A DNA stretch of 64,000 nt from Herbinix sp. (GTDB taxonomy: Bacteria; Bacillota; Clostridia; Lachnospirales; Lachnospiraceae), in assembly GCA_029238935.1 (NCBI GenBank), contig JAQZBN010000026.1:22671-86670 (forward strand), read 5' to 3'. Under the pieces are notes generated by a model that ran no database searches, was not told where the DNA came from, and saw nothing but the letters and a program-made list of their open reading frames with translations. Shown here one piece after another: positions 27,260 to 35,674 of this stretch; positions within the stretch are counted from its first letter, which is position 1, and each line of letters starts with the position of its first letter. The translations under genes were made by a program, and so were the position numbers.

Positions 27260-29491
27260 TTATATTTTTGTATGAAAGGTTCTTGATATTACTTCATCCT
27301 TCTGTTTTTCGCTTAAGGAATTAAAACGAACAGCATATCCTGATACACGAATCGTAAGATTGGGGTAACACTCCGGATGAGCCTTAGCATCTTCAAGTAA
27401 ACTGCGATCAAGCACATTAACGTTAATGTGATGAGCATTATGATCAAAATAGCTATCTATCATAGCAGTTAAGTTCTTTATTTGATCAACTGACGATTTT
27501 CCCAAGGTACCAGGGGTTACAGTAAATGTACAAGAGATACCATCCTTACAATTGTCATAATTAATCTTAGCTACGGATTGTAATGAGGCTAAAGCACCTT
27601 TCTGATCTCTACCATGCATGGGATTTGCACCAGGTGCAAAGGGCGACCCTAATTTGCGTCCATCGGGAGTGGTCCCGGTTTTCTTTCCGTAAACAATATT
27701 ACTGGTAATTGTCAATATCGATAGTGTATGTATAGAGTTTCGATAGGATGGATGTTTCTTTAATCTAATTACAAATTCTTCAATGATTTCATTAGCAATT
27801 GAGTCAACTCGATTATCGTTATTGCCAAAGGCAGGATATTCGTCTTCTATCTTAAAATCAGTGATAATTCCTCTCGAATCTTTAATAGGAGTTACTTTCG
27901 CATATTTAATAGCACTTAAGGAATCGATAACAACAGACAAACCAGCAATTCCGAAACCCATAAGTCGCTCTACATCCGTGTCATGTAGAGCCATTTGTAG
28001 TTTTTCATAGGCATATTTATCATGCATATAATGGATCACATTCATTGTTTTTACATAGAGTTCACATAACCAATCCATATACTTTAGAAAGCTTGCTTTT
28101 ACGTCATCATATTGGAGTGGTTCTCGATCAGAAAATATCTGGGACACAGGTCCGATCTGTTCATCATTTATTTCGTCTCTTCCTCCATTTAAGCTCATTA
28201 GCAGTACCTTGGCTAGATTACATCTAGCTCCAAAATATTGCATCTGTTTGCCCACCTTCATGGCGGAAACACAGCAAGCGATTGCATAATCGTCACCATA
28301 ATCTGTACGCATAAGATCATCATTTTCATATTGGAGGGAGTCAGTTTGTATTGACATCTTAGCGCAATATTCTTTGAACTTTATAGGTAAATATTTTGAC
28401 CAAAGTATTGTTAAATTTGGTTCCGGTGCTGGGGATAACGTATTTAAAGTATGTATAAAACGGAAGCTGCTTTTAGTAACCATACTATGTCCACTTGTAG
28501 TAGCTCCGCCGATCGCTTCCGTAATCCAAAGAGGATCTCCGGCAAAAAGTTCGTTATAATCAGGAGTCCGTAATTGCCTAGCCATACGTAATTTTAATAT
28601 AAACTGATCGATGATTTCTTGTGCAGTAGTTTCATCGATAACACCTAAACGAAGATCACGTTCAAAATAAATATCTAAAAAAGTTGAGGTACGTCCCAAT
28701 GACATTGCAGCACCATTTTGCTCTTTGATGGCACCAAGGTAAGCAAAGTATAACCATTGTACGGCTTCTTTTGCGCTGCAGGCGGGACGGGAGATATCAT
28801 ACCCATAACTTTCAGCCATAACTTTTAGTTTTTGGAGAAAATCTATTTGACGATAGAGCTCTTCAAGAGTACGAATTGTATCTTCCTCCATAGGCTTCCT
28901 ACCTAAGCTTTTCTGATCTAGTTTCTTCTGCTCTATGAGATAATCAACTCCGTATAAAGGGACACGGCGGTAATCTCCGATGATGCGTCCTCGACCATAA
29001 GCATCCGGTAAGCCAGTAATGATTCCACTTTTTCTTACTTTTTTCATTTCATCGGTGTAGACACGAAAAACGCCATCGTTATGGGTAGTACGATACCGGA
29101 AATGTTCTTCTACTTGTTCGGATAATGTGTAACCGTAGGATTCACATGCCTGCCTTGCCATTCGAATTCCTCCGAAGGGATTCACACCTCTTTTTAAAGG
29201 TGCATCAGTCTGAAAGCCCACAATTATTTCATTGTCTTTATCCAAATATGCAGGTTCATAGGATAAGAGTGAAGAAACTTGTTCGGTATTTATGGATAAA
29301 ACACCGTTCTTTTGCTCCAGTTGAATGAGCTCTTGATACTTTTCGTATAGAGTTAGGGTACGTTTTGTGGCTGAAGTAAGAAAACTTTCATCTCCATCAT
29401 AAGGAGTATAATTACATAGAATAAAGTCTCTGACATTGATTTCATCCTGCCATTTTCCAAGCTTAAATTGATACCAGGGTTTCATAGTCAT
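27260..29491 (-). CDS. pflB: Pyruvate formate-lyase
   Basis: 743 residues, normal length. The catalytic cysteine pair is in [11 protein letters not shown], and the glycyl-radical loop RVSGYAVRF near the C-terminus carries the radical Gly718. [18 protein letters not shown] and [22 protein letters not shown] are also typical. PFL cleaves pyruvate with CoA to acetyl-CoA and formate, feeding fermentation and formate-dependent one-carbon and purine synthesis. No activating enzyme (pflA) is adjacent in the window. AAGAAAGGA precedes the ATG. A ZTP riboswitch lies upstream on the same strand (30350-30241); the long leader between them carries repeats. Confidence 0.96.
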   Translation of the reverse strand: MTMKPWYQFKLGKWQDEINVRDFILCNYTPYDGDESFLTSATKRTLTLYEKYQELIQLEQKNGVLSINTEQVSSLLSYEPAYLDKDNEIIVGFQTDAPLKRGVNPFGGIRMARQACESYGYTLSEQVEEHFRYRTTHNDGVFRVYTDEMKKVRKSGIITGLPDAYGRGRIIGDYRRVPLYGVDYLIEQKKLDQKSLGRKPMEEDTIRTLEELYRQIDFLQKLKVMAESYGYDISRPACSAKEAVQWLYFAYLGAIKEQNGAAMSLGRTSTFLDIYFERDLRLGVIDETTAQEIIDQFILKLRMARQLRTPDYNELFAGDPLWITEAIGGATTSGHSMVTKSSFRFIHTLNTLSPAPEPNLTILWSKYLPIKFKEYCAKMSIQTDSLQYENDDLMRTDYGDDYAIACCVSAMKVGKQMQYFGARCNLAKVLLMSLNGGRDEINDEQIGPVSQIFSDREPLQYDDVKASFLKYMDWLCELYVKTMNVIHYMHDKYAYEKLQMALHDTDVERLMGFGIAGLSVVIDSLSAIKYAKVTPIKDSRGIITDFKIEDEYPAFGNNDNRVDSIANEIIEEFVIRLKKHPSYRNSIHTLSILTITSNIVYGKKTGTTPDGRKLGSPFAPGANPMHGRDQKGALASLQSVAKINYDNCKDGISCTFTVTPGTLGKSSVDQIKNLTAMIDSYFDHNAHHINVNVLDRSLLEDAKAHPECYPNLTIRVSGYAVRFNSLSEKQKDEVISRTFHTKI

Positions 29492-29580
29492 ATATCCAAT
29501 CCTTTCTTATAATTTAGATTGTTTTATGTACCGTAAGAAATTGTCATAATAAAATTCTTCTTCAAATTACACTACTGAAA

Positions 29581-29610
29581 ATCATATCTTGATCTTAAGA
29601 AAATCATATT
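29581..29610. repeat. Isolated copy of the 23-bp repeat
   Basis: ATCATATCTTGATCTTAAGA, two A, then ATCATATT: one unit (22 bases) and the start of another, matching the array at 29866. The palindromic element lies between them. Confidence 0.7.
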
Positions 29611-29639
29611 GTATAATCCGGACGGGATTACACCAGCTG

Positions 29640-29814
29640 TCCGGTCATAGGAAACCACGTTTTTGATAAGTACATTCTGCTTATTTTAGACTACCTGTTA
29701 CTGAATAAATTATCAAGGCTGCTACGCACCGCAATATCGGCAAGGCCTTGACAATTTATTCAATAACAAGTGACAGGCAGTTAAGCAGAACTAAGTTGGT
29801 TTCCGTCTACCGGA
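29640..29814. repeat. Miniature palindromic element, 175 bp
   Basis: Long inverted repeat with small mismatches: TCCGGT/ACCGGA at the ends, GGAAACCA (29650)/TGGTTTCC (29797), TTCTGCTTA (29675)/TAAGCAGAA (29782), CCTGT/ACAGG, and an inner 18-base arm (29702-29719 with 29745-29762, one mismatch). The loop is 25 bases. Weaker similarity extends outwards on both sides, perhaps to 29615 and 29845. It codes for nothing. Structure is that of a MITE-like or REP-like element. Confidence 0.75.
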
Positions 29815-29865
29815 AGACCGGTTTCCATTTTGTCGGAATCATGGTTTCCCGAGACAAGAATATTC

Positions 29866-30043
29866 ATCATATCTTGATCTTTAATAAAATCATATCTTGA
29901 TCTTTAGTAAAATCATATCTTGATCTTTATTAAAATCATATCTTGATCTTTAGTAAAATCATATTTTGATCTTTACTAAAATCATATCTAGATCTTTACT
30001 AAAATCATATCTAGATCTTGACTTAAATCATTCATTGATTGAG
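29866..30043. repeat. Tandem array of a 23-bp unit, seven copies plus part
   Basis: Units begin with ATCATATCTTGATCTTTA and end in a variable base then TAAA. Starts at 29866, 29889, 29912, 29935, 29958, 29981 and 30004, exactly 23 bases apart, then a decayed unit at 30027. Contiguous without spacers, so not CRISPR. It lies in the pflB leader region on the reverse strand. Divergence increases towards 30040. Confidence 0.92.
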
Positions 30044-30082
30044 ACTTTACTCTTATTTATATAGACAAATGAGTCGAAGTAA

Positions 30083-30240
30083 TTTTATCATCTGAATGAA
30101 GCCAAATTTCTCACTGATATTTATGACAAATACCGTGAGGAGTAGCAGGAAAATTTTGAAGAAATCATTACTAACTATACAGCAATAAAACAACCTAATG
30201 AAGTTGTTATCTCAGGCTCGGTTGTGATAGAATCAAAAAA
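30083..30240 (+). pseudogene. Possible decayed coding fragment
   Basis: In one forward frame the text reads FYHLNEAKFLTDIYDKYREE, stop, then QENFEEIITNYTAIKQPNEV and onward to VVIESKN, without other stops and with protein-like composition. The internal TAG at 30143-30145 and lack of any start or ribosome site suggest a remnant. I do not recognise the family. It could also be chance. Confidence 0.3.
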
Positions 30241-30264
30241 CCGCCTGAGCATTTGCCCAGGCGG
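30235..30264 (-). terminator. Terminator of the ZTP riboswitch
   Basis: Reverse strand CCGCCTG.GGCAAATGCT.CAGGCGG followed by six T. The 5' half (CCGCCTGGGCA) is also the conserved 3' part of the aptamer, so ligand binding and termination exclude each other. Confidence 0.9.
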
Positions 30265-30350
30265 TCGACATTCTTATTCAGCTTTCTATGTATTGGAAAG
30301 CCTTCCTATCGGTCCCTTGTGGTATTCCCACTGATCCGCCAGTTCCGATA
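30241..30350 (-). promoter_or_regulatory. ZTP (pfl motif) riboswitch
   Basis: Read on the reverse strand: P1 ATCGG/CCGAT encloses the conserved AACTGGCGG, the small P2 hairpin GTGG-GAATA-CCAC and the AAGGGA stretch; after a linker of about 45 bases comes CCGCCTGGGCA, whose CCGCC pairs with GGCGG as the pseudoknot. These are the diagnostic elements of the ZTP/ZMP-sensing pfl RNA, which turns on purine and one-carbon genes when 10-formyl-THF is short. The next gene on this strand is pflB, about 750 bases on. The ECF gene lies upstream, not downstream. Confidence 0.9.
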
Positions 30351-30356
30351 GTAATC

Positions 30357-30385
30357 ATTATAAAACTTACAATAAATGGTGTCAA
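30357..30385 (-). promoter_or_regulatory. Consensus promoter of the ZTP riboswitch
   Basis: Reverse strand TTGACA (30385-30380), 17 bases, TATAAT (30362-30357), a perfect sigma-A promoter. Predicted start near 30350 coincides with the aptamer 5' end. Confidence 0.9.
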
Positions 30386-30395
30386 GCTGGAAGTG

Positions 30396-30905
30396 TCATT
30401 TATCCATGACACTTCTTATCTGAGGTACCTTTTTAAGAAGAGGTAGTAATAAGGAGGATAAAACAATACCAAAGATATTCTGTACGATGTTACCAGGCAC
30501 TCCCACTACTGCAGCTGCCAGTCCATTCCCTAATAACATACTTTCAAATAGTAAATATCCTGAGGTCACGACGATTCCACCAGCAATACCAGCTAGAATA
30601 ACAGAGTACTTACGAACATGACGATAAATAAGAGCACCAGTAACTGCGGCTAAGGCTTTGATTATCAATGTTGCCGGTGCATATATCGTATAGCCTAGAA
30701 AAATATCAGCAAACATAGATCCGATACCAGCTGCAAGACCTCCATAAAAAGGTCCTAAAATGATACCCGATAATAATACAAAGCCATCTCCAGGATGTAT
30801 AAAACCACCGGTAGGAGAGGGAATAGGAACAACCATGGTGGTCATACAGGTCATAGCAGCCATAAGCGCAGCTGTAACCAGTTTTATTAAGTGTTTGGAT
30901 TTCAT
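30396..30905 (-). CDS. ECF transporter S component
   Basis: 169 residues from ATG 30905, which is properly spaced from AGGAGG; the ATG at 30911 is too close. Five to six membrane segments with the S-component pattern: PIPSPTGGFIHPGDGFVLLSGIILGP near the N-terminus, GIGSMFADIFLGY and APATLIIKALAA in the middle. The family (ECF-ribofla_trS/HmpT-like) binds vitamins or precursors and is energised by a shared ECF module encoded elsewhere. The substrate is not evident; the PFL and ZTP neighbourhood might hint at a folate, pyridoxine or thiamin precursor, but this is only inference. It has its own promoter. Confidence 0.82.
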   Translation of the reverse strand: MKSKHLIKLVTAALMAAMTCMTTMVVPIPSPTGGFIHPGDGFVLLSGIILGPFYGGLAAGIGSMFADIFLGYTIYAPATLIIKALAAVTGALIYRHVRKYSVILAGIAGGIVVTSGYLLFESMLLGNGLAAAVVGVPGNIVQNIFGIVLSSLLLPLLKKVPQIRSVMDK

Positions 30906-30948
30906 AGTCATGCCTCCTAAGATAATGATATGTTATGAATTATGTGCA

Positions 30949-30977
30949 ATAATAGCATAAATCAACTGAATATACAA
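30949..30977 (-). promoter_or_regulatory. Promoter of the ECF S-component gene
   Basis: Reverse strand TTGTAT (30977-30972), 17 bases, TATTAT (30954-30949). The leader is about 35 bases, too short for a riboswitch. Confidence 0.6.
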
Positions 30978-31033
30978 GAATATTTATAAATATAAAGAGT
31001 AAGATGTCGCTTTATTGTAGATACAATATTCGA

Positions 31034-31279
31034 TTACTTAGCTCTATGACTTAATGTATCAATCAGTAAAACTCCATATGCAAAAAATTCTATTAGAAGA
31101 CACATTCCAAAAGCTATAACTGCATATAAAGAAAAAATACTAAGTAGACAAAAAATAAAGGCTAGAACAGCGAGTAAATTAGCTACCAAACCGATTTTAA
31201 AGGCCATTTTACTTTTTTTGATTTTCCCCCAAATGCTTTTAAGGACTTTTTTTGAACTTATCTTATTACTATCTTTCAT
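31034..31279 (-). CDS. Small two-helix membrane protein of unknown function
   Basis: 81 residues from ATG 31279, which follows TTAGGAGGATTAC. A basic N-terminus (KDSNKISSKKVLKSIWGKIKKSKMAFK) precedes two membrane segments (LVANLLAVLAFIFCLLSIF and YAVIAFGMCLLIEFFAYGV). I do not recognise the family. It is 75 bases upstream of the ECF promoter on the same strand and could be cotranscribed or separate. Confidence 0.55.
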   Translation of the reverse strand: MKDSNKISSKKVLKSIWGKIKKSKMAFKIGLVANLLAVLAFIFCLLSIFSLYAVIAFGMCLLIEFFAYGVLLIDTLSHRAK

Positions 31280-31599
31280 TATTGTAATCCTCCTAATTTT
31301 TTCACACATAATGTTAATAAGATCAGCATAATCATGCCGCATAATAAATATGAATTACCTTTAAAACAAATCATACATCATGTTACATATTTTTACTATG
31401 GTATTTTGTAAATTCTTTGATCGAACTTTTATAAGCAGTGCAGGACGTCTAGACAAAAGCTTGAAAGTTTGAAAACGATCAGATATTGCATTGCCCATTG
31501 CTCATATATACAATTATGGTTAATGTCACATGGAATACAGACCTGTTTCATAGATAACTCCTTCTATAGGATGAACCACCCCCTGTGTTGTTTAAATCG

Positions 31600-31628
31600 T
31601 TGACATTAGGTAATACTTGTAATATAAT
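31600..31628 (+). promoter_or_regulatory. Consensus promoter of the zinc ABC operon
   Basis: TTGACA (31600-31605), 17 bases, TATAAT (31623-31628). The spacer 31343-31599 before it holds nothing else that I can support. Confidence 0.88.
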
Positions 31629-31633
31629 ATGAA

Positions 31634-31653
31634 AATGCAAATGAATTGCAATT
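31634..31653 (+). promoter_or_regulatory. Probable metalloregulator operator
   Basis: TGCAA-ATGAA-TTGCA inverted repeat (31636-31650), extended by AA/TT flanks, right at the predicted transcription start of the zinc transporter genes. Position and gene content suggest a Zur-type zinc repressor site, although the sequence is not the Bacillus Zur consensus. Confidence 0.55.
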
Positions 31654-31775
31654 AGAATAGTTAATGACTGATTATTGTAATTTTTGTAGGTATATCAATC
31701 ACTAATTTATTTGAGAAGGAGAAATCATTAGAACCAGAAAAGAATACGGTTAAAGTAGTAACTTCATTCTATCCC

Positions 31776-32600
31776 ATGTATATAGCAGCACTTAATGTTC
31801 TTGATAGCAGTGACGAGATTGAAGTTGAGAATCTCACAACTTCGGCAACGGGCTGTCTTCACGACTATACCATCACTACAGAGGATATGAAGAAGCTGGC
31901 TGACGCGGATGTGTTTATCATCAATGGCGGTGATATGGAGAGCTTTCTAAGTGATATTGTTAAGAATTATCCGGATTTATATGTCATCAATGCCAGTGAG
32001 GGGATTAGCTTATTATCTGAAAGAGAGGAAACTGCTGAAAATACCAGTGGTTTAGGAGATACCGAAGATGAAGCGAATGCTCATGTATGGTTAAATCCAT
32101 TGCTTTATCAAGCGCAAATTGAAAATATTAAAAATGGTATACTTGAATATTTAAAACAAGAAGACAAAGATGAAAGTAACTTGGTTACTTTAATCAATAA
32201 TAATACAGAAACATATCTTTCAAAAGTAAAGAGTATTGATATCCGTTTGGATGAAGAGCTTCAAGGAATAAAAAAAGAAGGAGTTGTCATTTTTCATGAT
32301 GCCTTTGCGTATTTGGCAGATCGTATTGGATTGCCGGTTTATCATACTGTGGAGATTGAATCGGACACTGCGCTAAATGCATCTGAAATAGCGGATATTA
32401 TAAAATTGGTGCAGGATGGTAAGGTAAAGTTATTATTTACAGAACTGCAATATAGCGATACGATAGCGAATCGAATAGAGGAAGAAACCGATGCAAAGGT
32501 TTACATCATAGATTCAGGTGTTACCGGTGATGGTTCTAAGGATTCGTATCTGAAAGCAATGGAACACAACCTGAGCGTATTGAAGGATGCTCTTAAATAA
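31776..32600 (+). CDS. znuA: Zinc-binding ABC transporter protein (ZnuA-like), start damaged
   Basis: 274 residues from the first usual start, ATG 31776, but the family sequence clearly begins earlier: codons from 31668 read LIIVIFVGISIT (a signal-like hydrophobic run) and later KVVTSFYPMYIAAL, with a TGA at 31665-31667 and no ATG, GTG or TTG. One extra A after an ATG at 31664 would restore a start. Zinc ligands are visible in GCLHDYT (first His), HVWLNPL (second), FHDAFAYLADRIGLP (third His) and a final Asp/Glu region (IDSGVTGDG). SBP of the A-1 metal family that loads Zn(II). Whether it is made at full length is doubtful. Confidence 0.75.
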   Translation: MYIAALNVLDSSDEIEVENLTTSATGCLHDYTITTEDMKKLADADVFIINGGDMESFLSDIVKNYPDLYVINASEGISLLSEREETAENTSGLGDTEDEANAHVWLNPLLYQAQIENIKNGILEYLKQEDKDESNLVTLINNNTETYLSKVKSIDIRLDEELQGIKKEGVVIFHDAFAYLADRIGLPVYHTVEIESDTALNASEIADIIKLVQDGKVKLLFTELQYSDTIANRIEEETDAKVYIIDSGVTGDGSKDSYLKAMEHNLSVLKDALK

Positions 32601-32725
32601 GAATGGAATCGTATTGATTGCATAAATCAATATGTAATTCTAGAAGAAGTCACAGTACGAGATAAAAATAAGATCATAGTAATCGTAGGTTAAGTTCGTG
32701 GCTTTGGAGTGTAATCGGAGGGGTA

Positions 32726-33505
32726 ATGATGACAAGAGTTTCAACCAAGGTTCCAAGAAAACGTAATTACACTAATTGTTCAGAAAAGGAAGCTGCTTGT
32801 GGTCTTCATTGTATACAGGCCAAGGATATTACAGTAAGAGATGGTTCTCATATTATTCTGGATAAGATTAATTTGCATATTCATTGCGGAAAAATATCTG
32901 TGATCATAGGAAAGAATGGAGCAGGGAAGTCAACATTAATTAAAGCAATATTGGGTGAACGAAAGCATGAAGGTACCATAGAGTTTACTGATATGAAGCA
33001 GAACAGTATGCCTGCGTTAAAGATCGGCTATGTTCCTCAGCATTTGAACATAGAAAGAAATACTCCGGTTAGTGTATATGATTTATTTGCAGGATATATT
33101 TCGAATGCACCTGTATTTTTTCGCAAAAGTAGTAAGGTGTATCAAAGAGTTAAAGAGCAATTACAAATTTTTGAAGCGCAGGATTTAATCGATAAACGAG
33201 TTTGTGATTTGTCCGGTGGTGAATTACAGAGAGTTTTATTATCCGTTGCGATCACTCCGGTACCAAATCTATTGTTATTGGATGAACCGGTATCCGGAAT
33301 TGATCATAATGGAATGGAACTCTTCTATAAAAATATAGGTAAGCTAAAACAAAATTATGATCTCGCTATGATAATCGTTTCCCATGATTTTGAATTTGTA
33401 AAAAAGTATGCAGATCATGTTATCCTGCTAGAAAAAACAATCTTAAGGGAAGGTACTCCGGAGGAAGTGTTATCGAGTGATGAATTTCGCAGGATATTCG
33501 GATAG
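32726..33505 (+). CDS. znuC: Zinc/manganese ABC transporter ATP-binding protein
   Basis: 259 residues. Walker A IGKNGAGKSTL, Q-loop VPQHLNI, signature LSGGELQRVLL, Walker B LLLLDEPVSGID, H-loop VSHDFEF. An N-terminal stretch of about 30 residues with Cys and His (CSEKEAACGLHC) precedes the ATPase core and is not usual; it may bind metal. It powers the permease encoded 16 bases downstream. Ribosome site GGAGGGG precedes ATG 32726. Confidence 0.88.
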   Translation: MMTRVSTKVPRKRNYTNCSEKEAACGLHCIQAKDITVRDGSHIILDKINLHIHCGKISVIIGKNGAGKSTLIKAILGERKHEGTIEFTDMKQNSMPALKIGYVPQHLNIERNTPVSVYDLFAGYISNAPVFFRKSSKVYQRVKEQLQIFEAQDLIDKRVCDLSGGELQRVLLSVAITPVPNLLLLDEPVSGIDHNGMELFYKNIGKLKQNYDLAMIIVSHDFEFVKKYADHVILLEKTILREGTPEEVLSSDEFRRIFG

Positions 33506-33521
33506 AGGGTGGGAATAACAT

Positions 33522-34364
33522 ATGGATACAGTATATAAGATAATCGAAACAATTCTGCCGTTTTCGTGGATGCAATATGATTTTATGAAGAATGCGTTAC
33601 TTGCCATTGTTATCATAACTCCTCTGTTCGGAGTATTGGGTACGATGATAGTGAACAATCGTATGGCATTCTTTTCTGATGCGTTGGGTCATTCCGCGCT
33701 TACCGGTATCGCAATCGGAATTCTATTTGGAATATCTGATACCAATGTAACAATGTTGGTATTTGCTATTCTATTTGCATATCTATTAAATAAAATTAAA
33801 AGAAGAAAAACTGTTTCTACGGATACTGTAATTTCAGTTTTTTCATCCTTCAGTATGGCGATTGGCTTAGTGATCTTGTCAAGAGGGGGCTCCTTCTCTA
33901 AATATTCAAGTCTTTTGGTCGGTGATATACTAAGTATCACATCAAGGGAAATCATATATTTAATGTTGATACTTATCATGACAATGGTGTTTTGGATCAT
34001 TGGATTTAACAAACTTAGCTCAGTGAGCATCAATGAATCTTTGGCACGGAGTAAAAACATTAATTGTAGCTTAGTAGAAGACATTTTTAGTGTTATTATT
34101 GCAATTATTGTTATGTTTACAATCAAGTGGGTAGGTATCTTAATCATTAATGCTTTACTTATATTACCGGCAGCAGCAAGCAGGAATATCGCGTCCAATA
34201 TGAGAGAATATCATCTATATTCTGTTATTATCTCTATCTTTTCCGGAATAACTGGCTTAATTATCTCCTATTATGGAAATACTGCAACAGGACCAACCAT
34301 CGTTATTATAGCTGCGATATGCTTTTTCCTGACCTATTTTTCAAGGCTGTTACGTAGAAACTAA
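33522..34364 (+). CDS. znuB: Zinc/manganese ABC transporter permease
   Basis: 280 residues, ABC-3 family with about eight membrane segments (FMKNALLAIVIITPLFGVLGTMIV, SDALGHSALTGIAIGI, WVGILIINALLILPAAASRNIA). The SDALGHSALTG motif is the hallmark of the ZnuB/MntB permease family. It forms the channel with the ATPase just upstream and the binding protein at 31.8 kb; a metal uptake system is complete here. Confidence 0.9.
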   Translation: MDTVYKIIETILPFSWMQYDFMKNALLAIVIITPLFGVLGTMIVNNRMAFFSDALGHSALTGIAIGILFGISDTNVTMLVFAILFAYLLNKIKRRKTVSTDTVISVFSSFSMAIGLVILSRGGSFSKYSSLLVGDILSITSREIIYLMLILIMTMVFWIIGFNKLSSVSINESLARSKNINCSLVEDIFSVIIAIIVMFTIKWVGILIINALLILPAAASRNIASNMREYHLYSVIISIFSGITGLIISYYGNTATGPTIVIIAAICFFLTYFSRLLRRN

Positions 34365-34438
34365 GAGATATAAAAATAATCTTTTCTTTTTTGTAGTAAC
34401 ATATTATAATGAAAATAAGTACTGCATGGGAGGAGCAA

Positions 34439-35566
34439 ATGAAGGATTCCAGATTTCATATCTATATTAAAATATTACTTAATTTTATGATTGCAGTTTT
34501 TTGGGCTTTGGTGATTCTGTTTTTAATACCCAAATTACTTCGTTTCTTCATGCCATTTGTCATAGGTTGGATTGTATCTATGATTGCAAATCCATTAGTT
34601 CGATTTTTAGAGAAGAAAGTTAAACTATTAAGAAAGCACAGCTCTGCCATCATCATCGTTGCAGTAGTTGCAGCTATTGTCGGAGTATTCTATTTACTCA
34701 TTTATCTATTGGTAAACGAAATAATTGATTTAATTGATCATCTTCCTGAACTGGTTGAAGGGGTACAGATACAATTACAAGAAGTTTCCAATAGGTTGAG
34801 TATCATATCAAAATCATTACCTTTTAATATTCAATCAACAATCGATAATTTAGTGGTTAAGATGGATGATTACATCTCAAACTTTGTTAAAAATATGGAG
34901 CCGCCAACCTTCAGTACAGCAAGCAATTTTGCTAAAAATATCGCAGAAGGTTTTCTTATGGTGATTATTACAATCTTATCGGCCTATTTCTTTATTGCAG
35001 GAAGAGAGGAAATGATTGTAAAAGTAAATAAGTATATACCTAAGATGGCTAAGAAAAGCTACTATATGATTGTACAGAATTTTAAGACAGCCTTCGGTGG
35101 TTATTTTAAAGCGCAATTTAAGATAATGATTTTAATCATTGCGATTATGTTTATTGGATTTGAAATTCTGAGGATCGATTATTCCTTCCTATTAGCGAGT
35201 GGTATTGCGTTTCTGGATTTCCTGCCGTTCTTTGGAACAGGAGCTGTTCTGTGGCCTTGGGCATTGTTTGATATGATTGCTGGTAATTATATGAGAGCCA
35301 TTGGATTAGTAGTGATTTACCTGATCTGTCAGATATTAAAGCAGCTGCTTCAGCCGAAGATGGTAGGAGATAGTATAGGCATCAGTCCTTTTACCACCTT
35401 GATATTTATGTTTATAGGATATCGTTTTTATGGTGTATTAGGAATGATATTTGGAATTCCTGTTGGTATGGTTCTTGTAAATCTATATCTGATTGGTATG
35501 TTTGACCGAATATTAAAAGGATTTCAAATAATTATACATGATATTAACGAATTTAGAAAATATTAA
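34439..35566 (+). CDS. AI-2E family transporter-like membrane protein (YtvI type)
   Basis: 375 residues from ATG 34439, preceded by GGGAGGAG; an ATG at 34409 in frame lacks a site. About eight membrane segments and the family blocks FVIGWIVSMIANPLVRFLEKK near the N-terminus, FLDFLPFFGTGAVLWPWAL in the middle, and GDSIGISPFTTLIFMFIGYRFYGVLGMIFGIPVG near the end. The length and context (a spore former) fit YtvI-like sporulation membrane proteins, but relatives also serve as ion antiporters. A TATAAT-like stretch just upstream (34405-34410) may be its -10. Confidence 0.8.
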   Translation: MKDSRFHIYIKILLNFMIAVFWALVILFLIPKLLRFFMPFVIGWIVSMIANPLVRFLEKKVKLLRKHSSAIIIVAVVAAIVGVFYLLIYLLVNEIIDLIDHLPELVEGVQIQLQEVSNRLSIISKSLPFNIQSTIDNLVVKMDDYISNFVKNMEPPTFSTASNFAKNIAEGFLMVIITILSAYFFIAGREEMIVKVNKYIPKMAKKSYYMIVQNFKTAFGGYFKAQFKIMILIIAIMFIGFEILRIDYSFLLASGIAFLDFLPFFGTGAVLWPWALFDMIAGNYMRAIGLVVIYLICQILKQLLQPKMVGDSIGISPFTTLIFMFIGYRFYGVLGMIFGIPVGMVLVNLYLIGMFDRILKGFQIIIHDINEFRKY

Positions 35567-35674
35567 CTTTTAATGTAAATAATCCTAAAGTTCCATATAC
35601 AAAATAATAAAATAGTGTTAATATAACCTATAAGCGTAAAACATACGAAAGAACATAACAAGGGGATTTGTTGT

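Noticed and set aside
29866..30043. CRISPR array
   Set aside because: The 23-base units are contiguous with no unique spacers and no cas genes are nearby.
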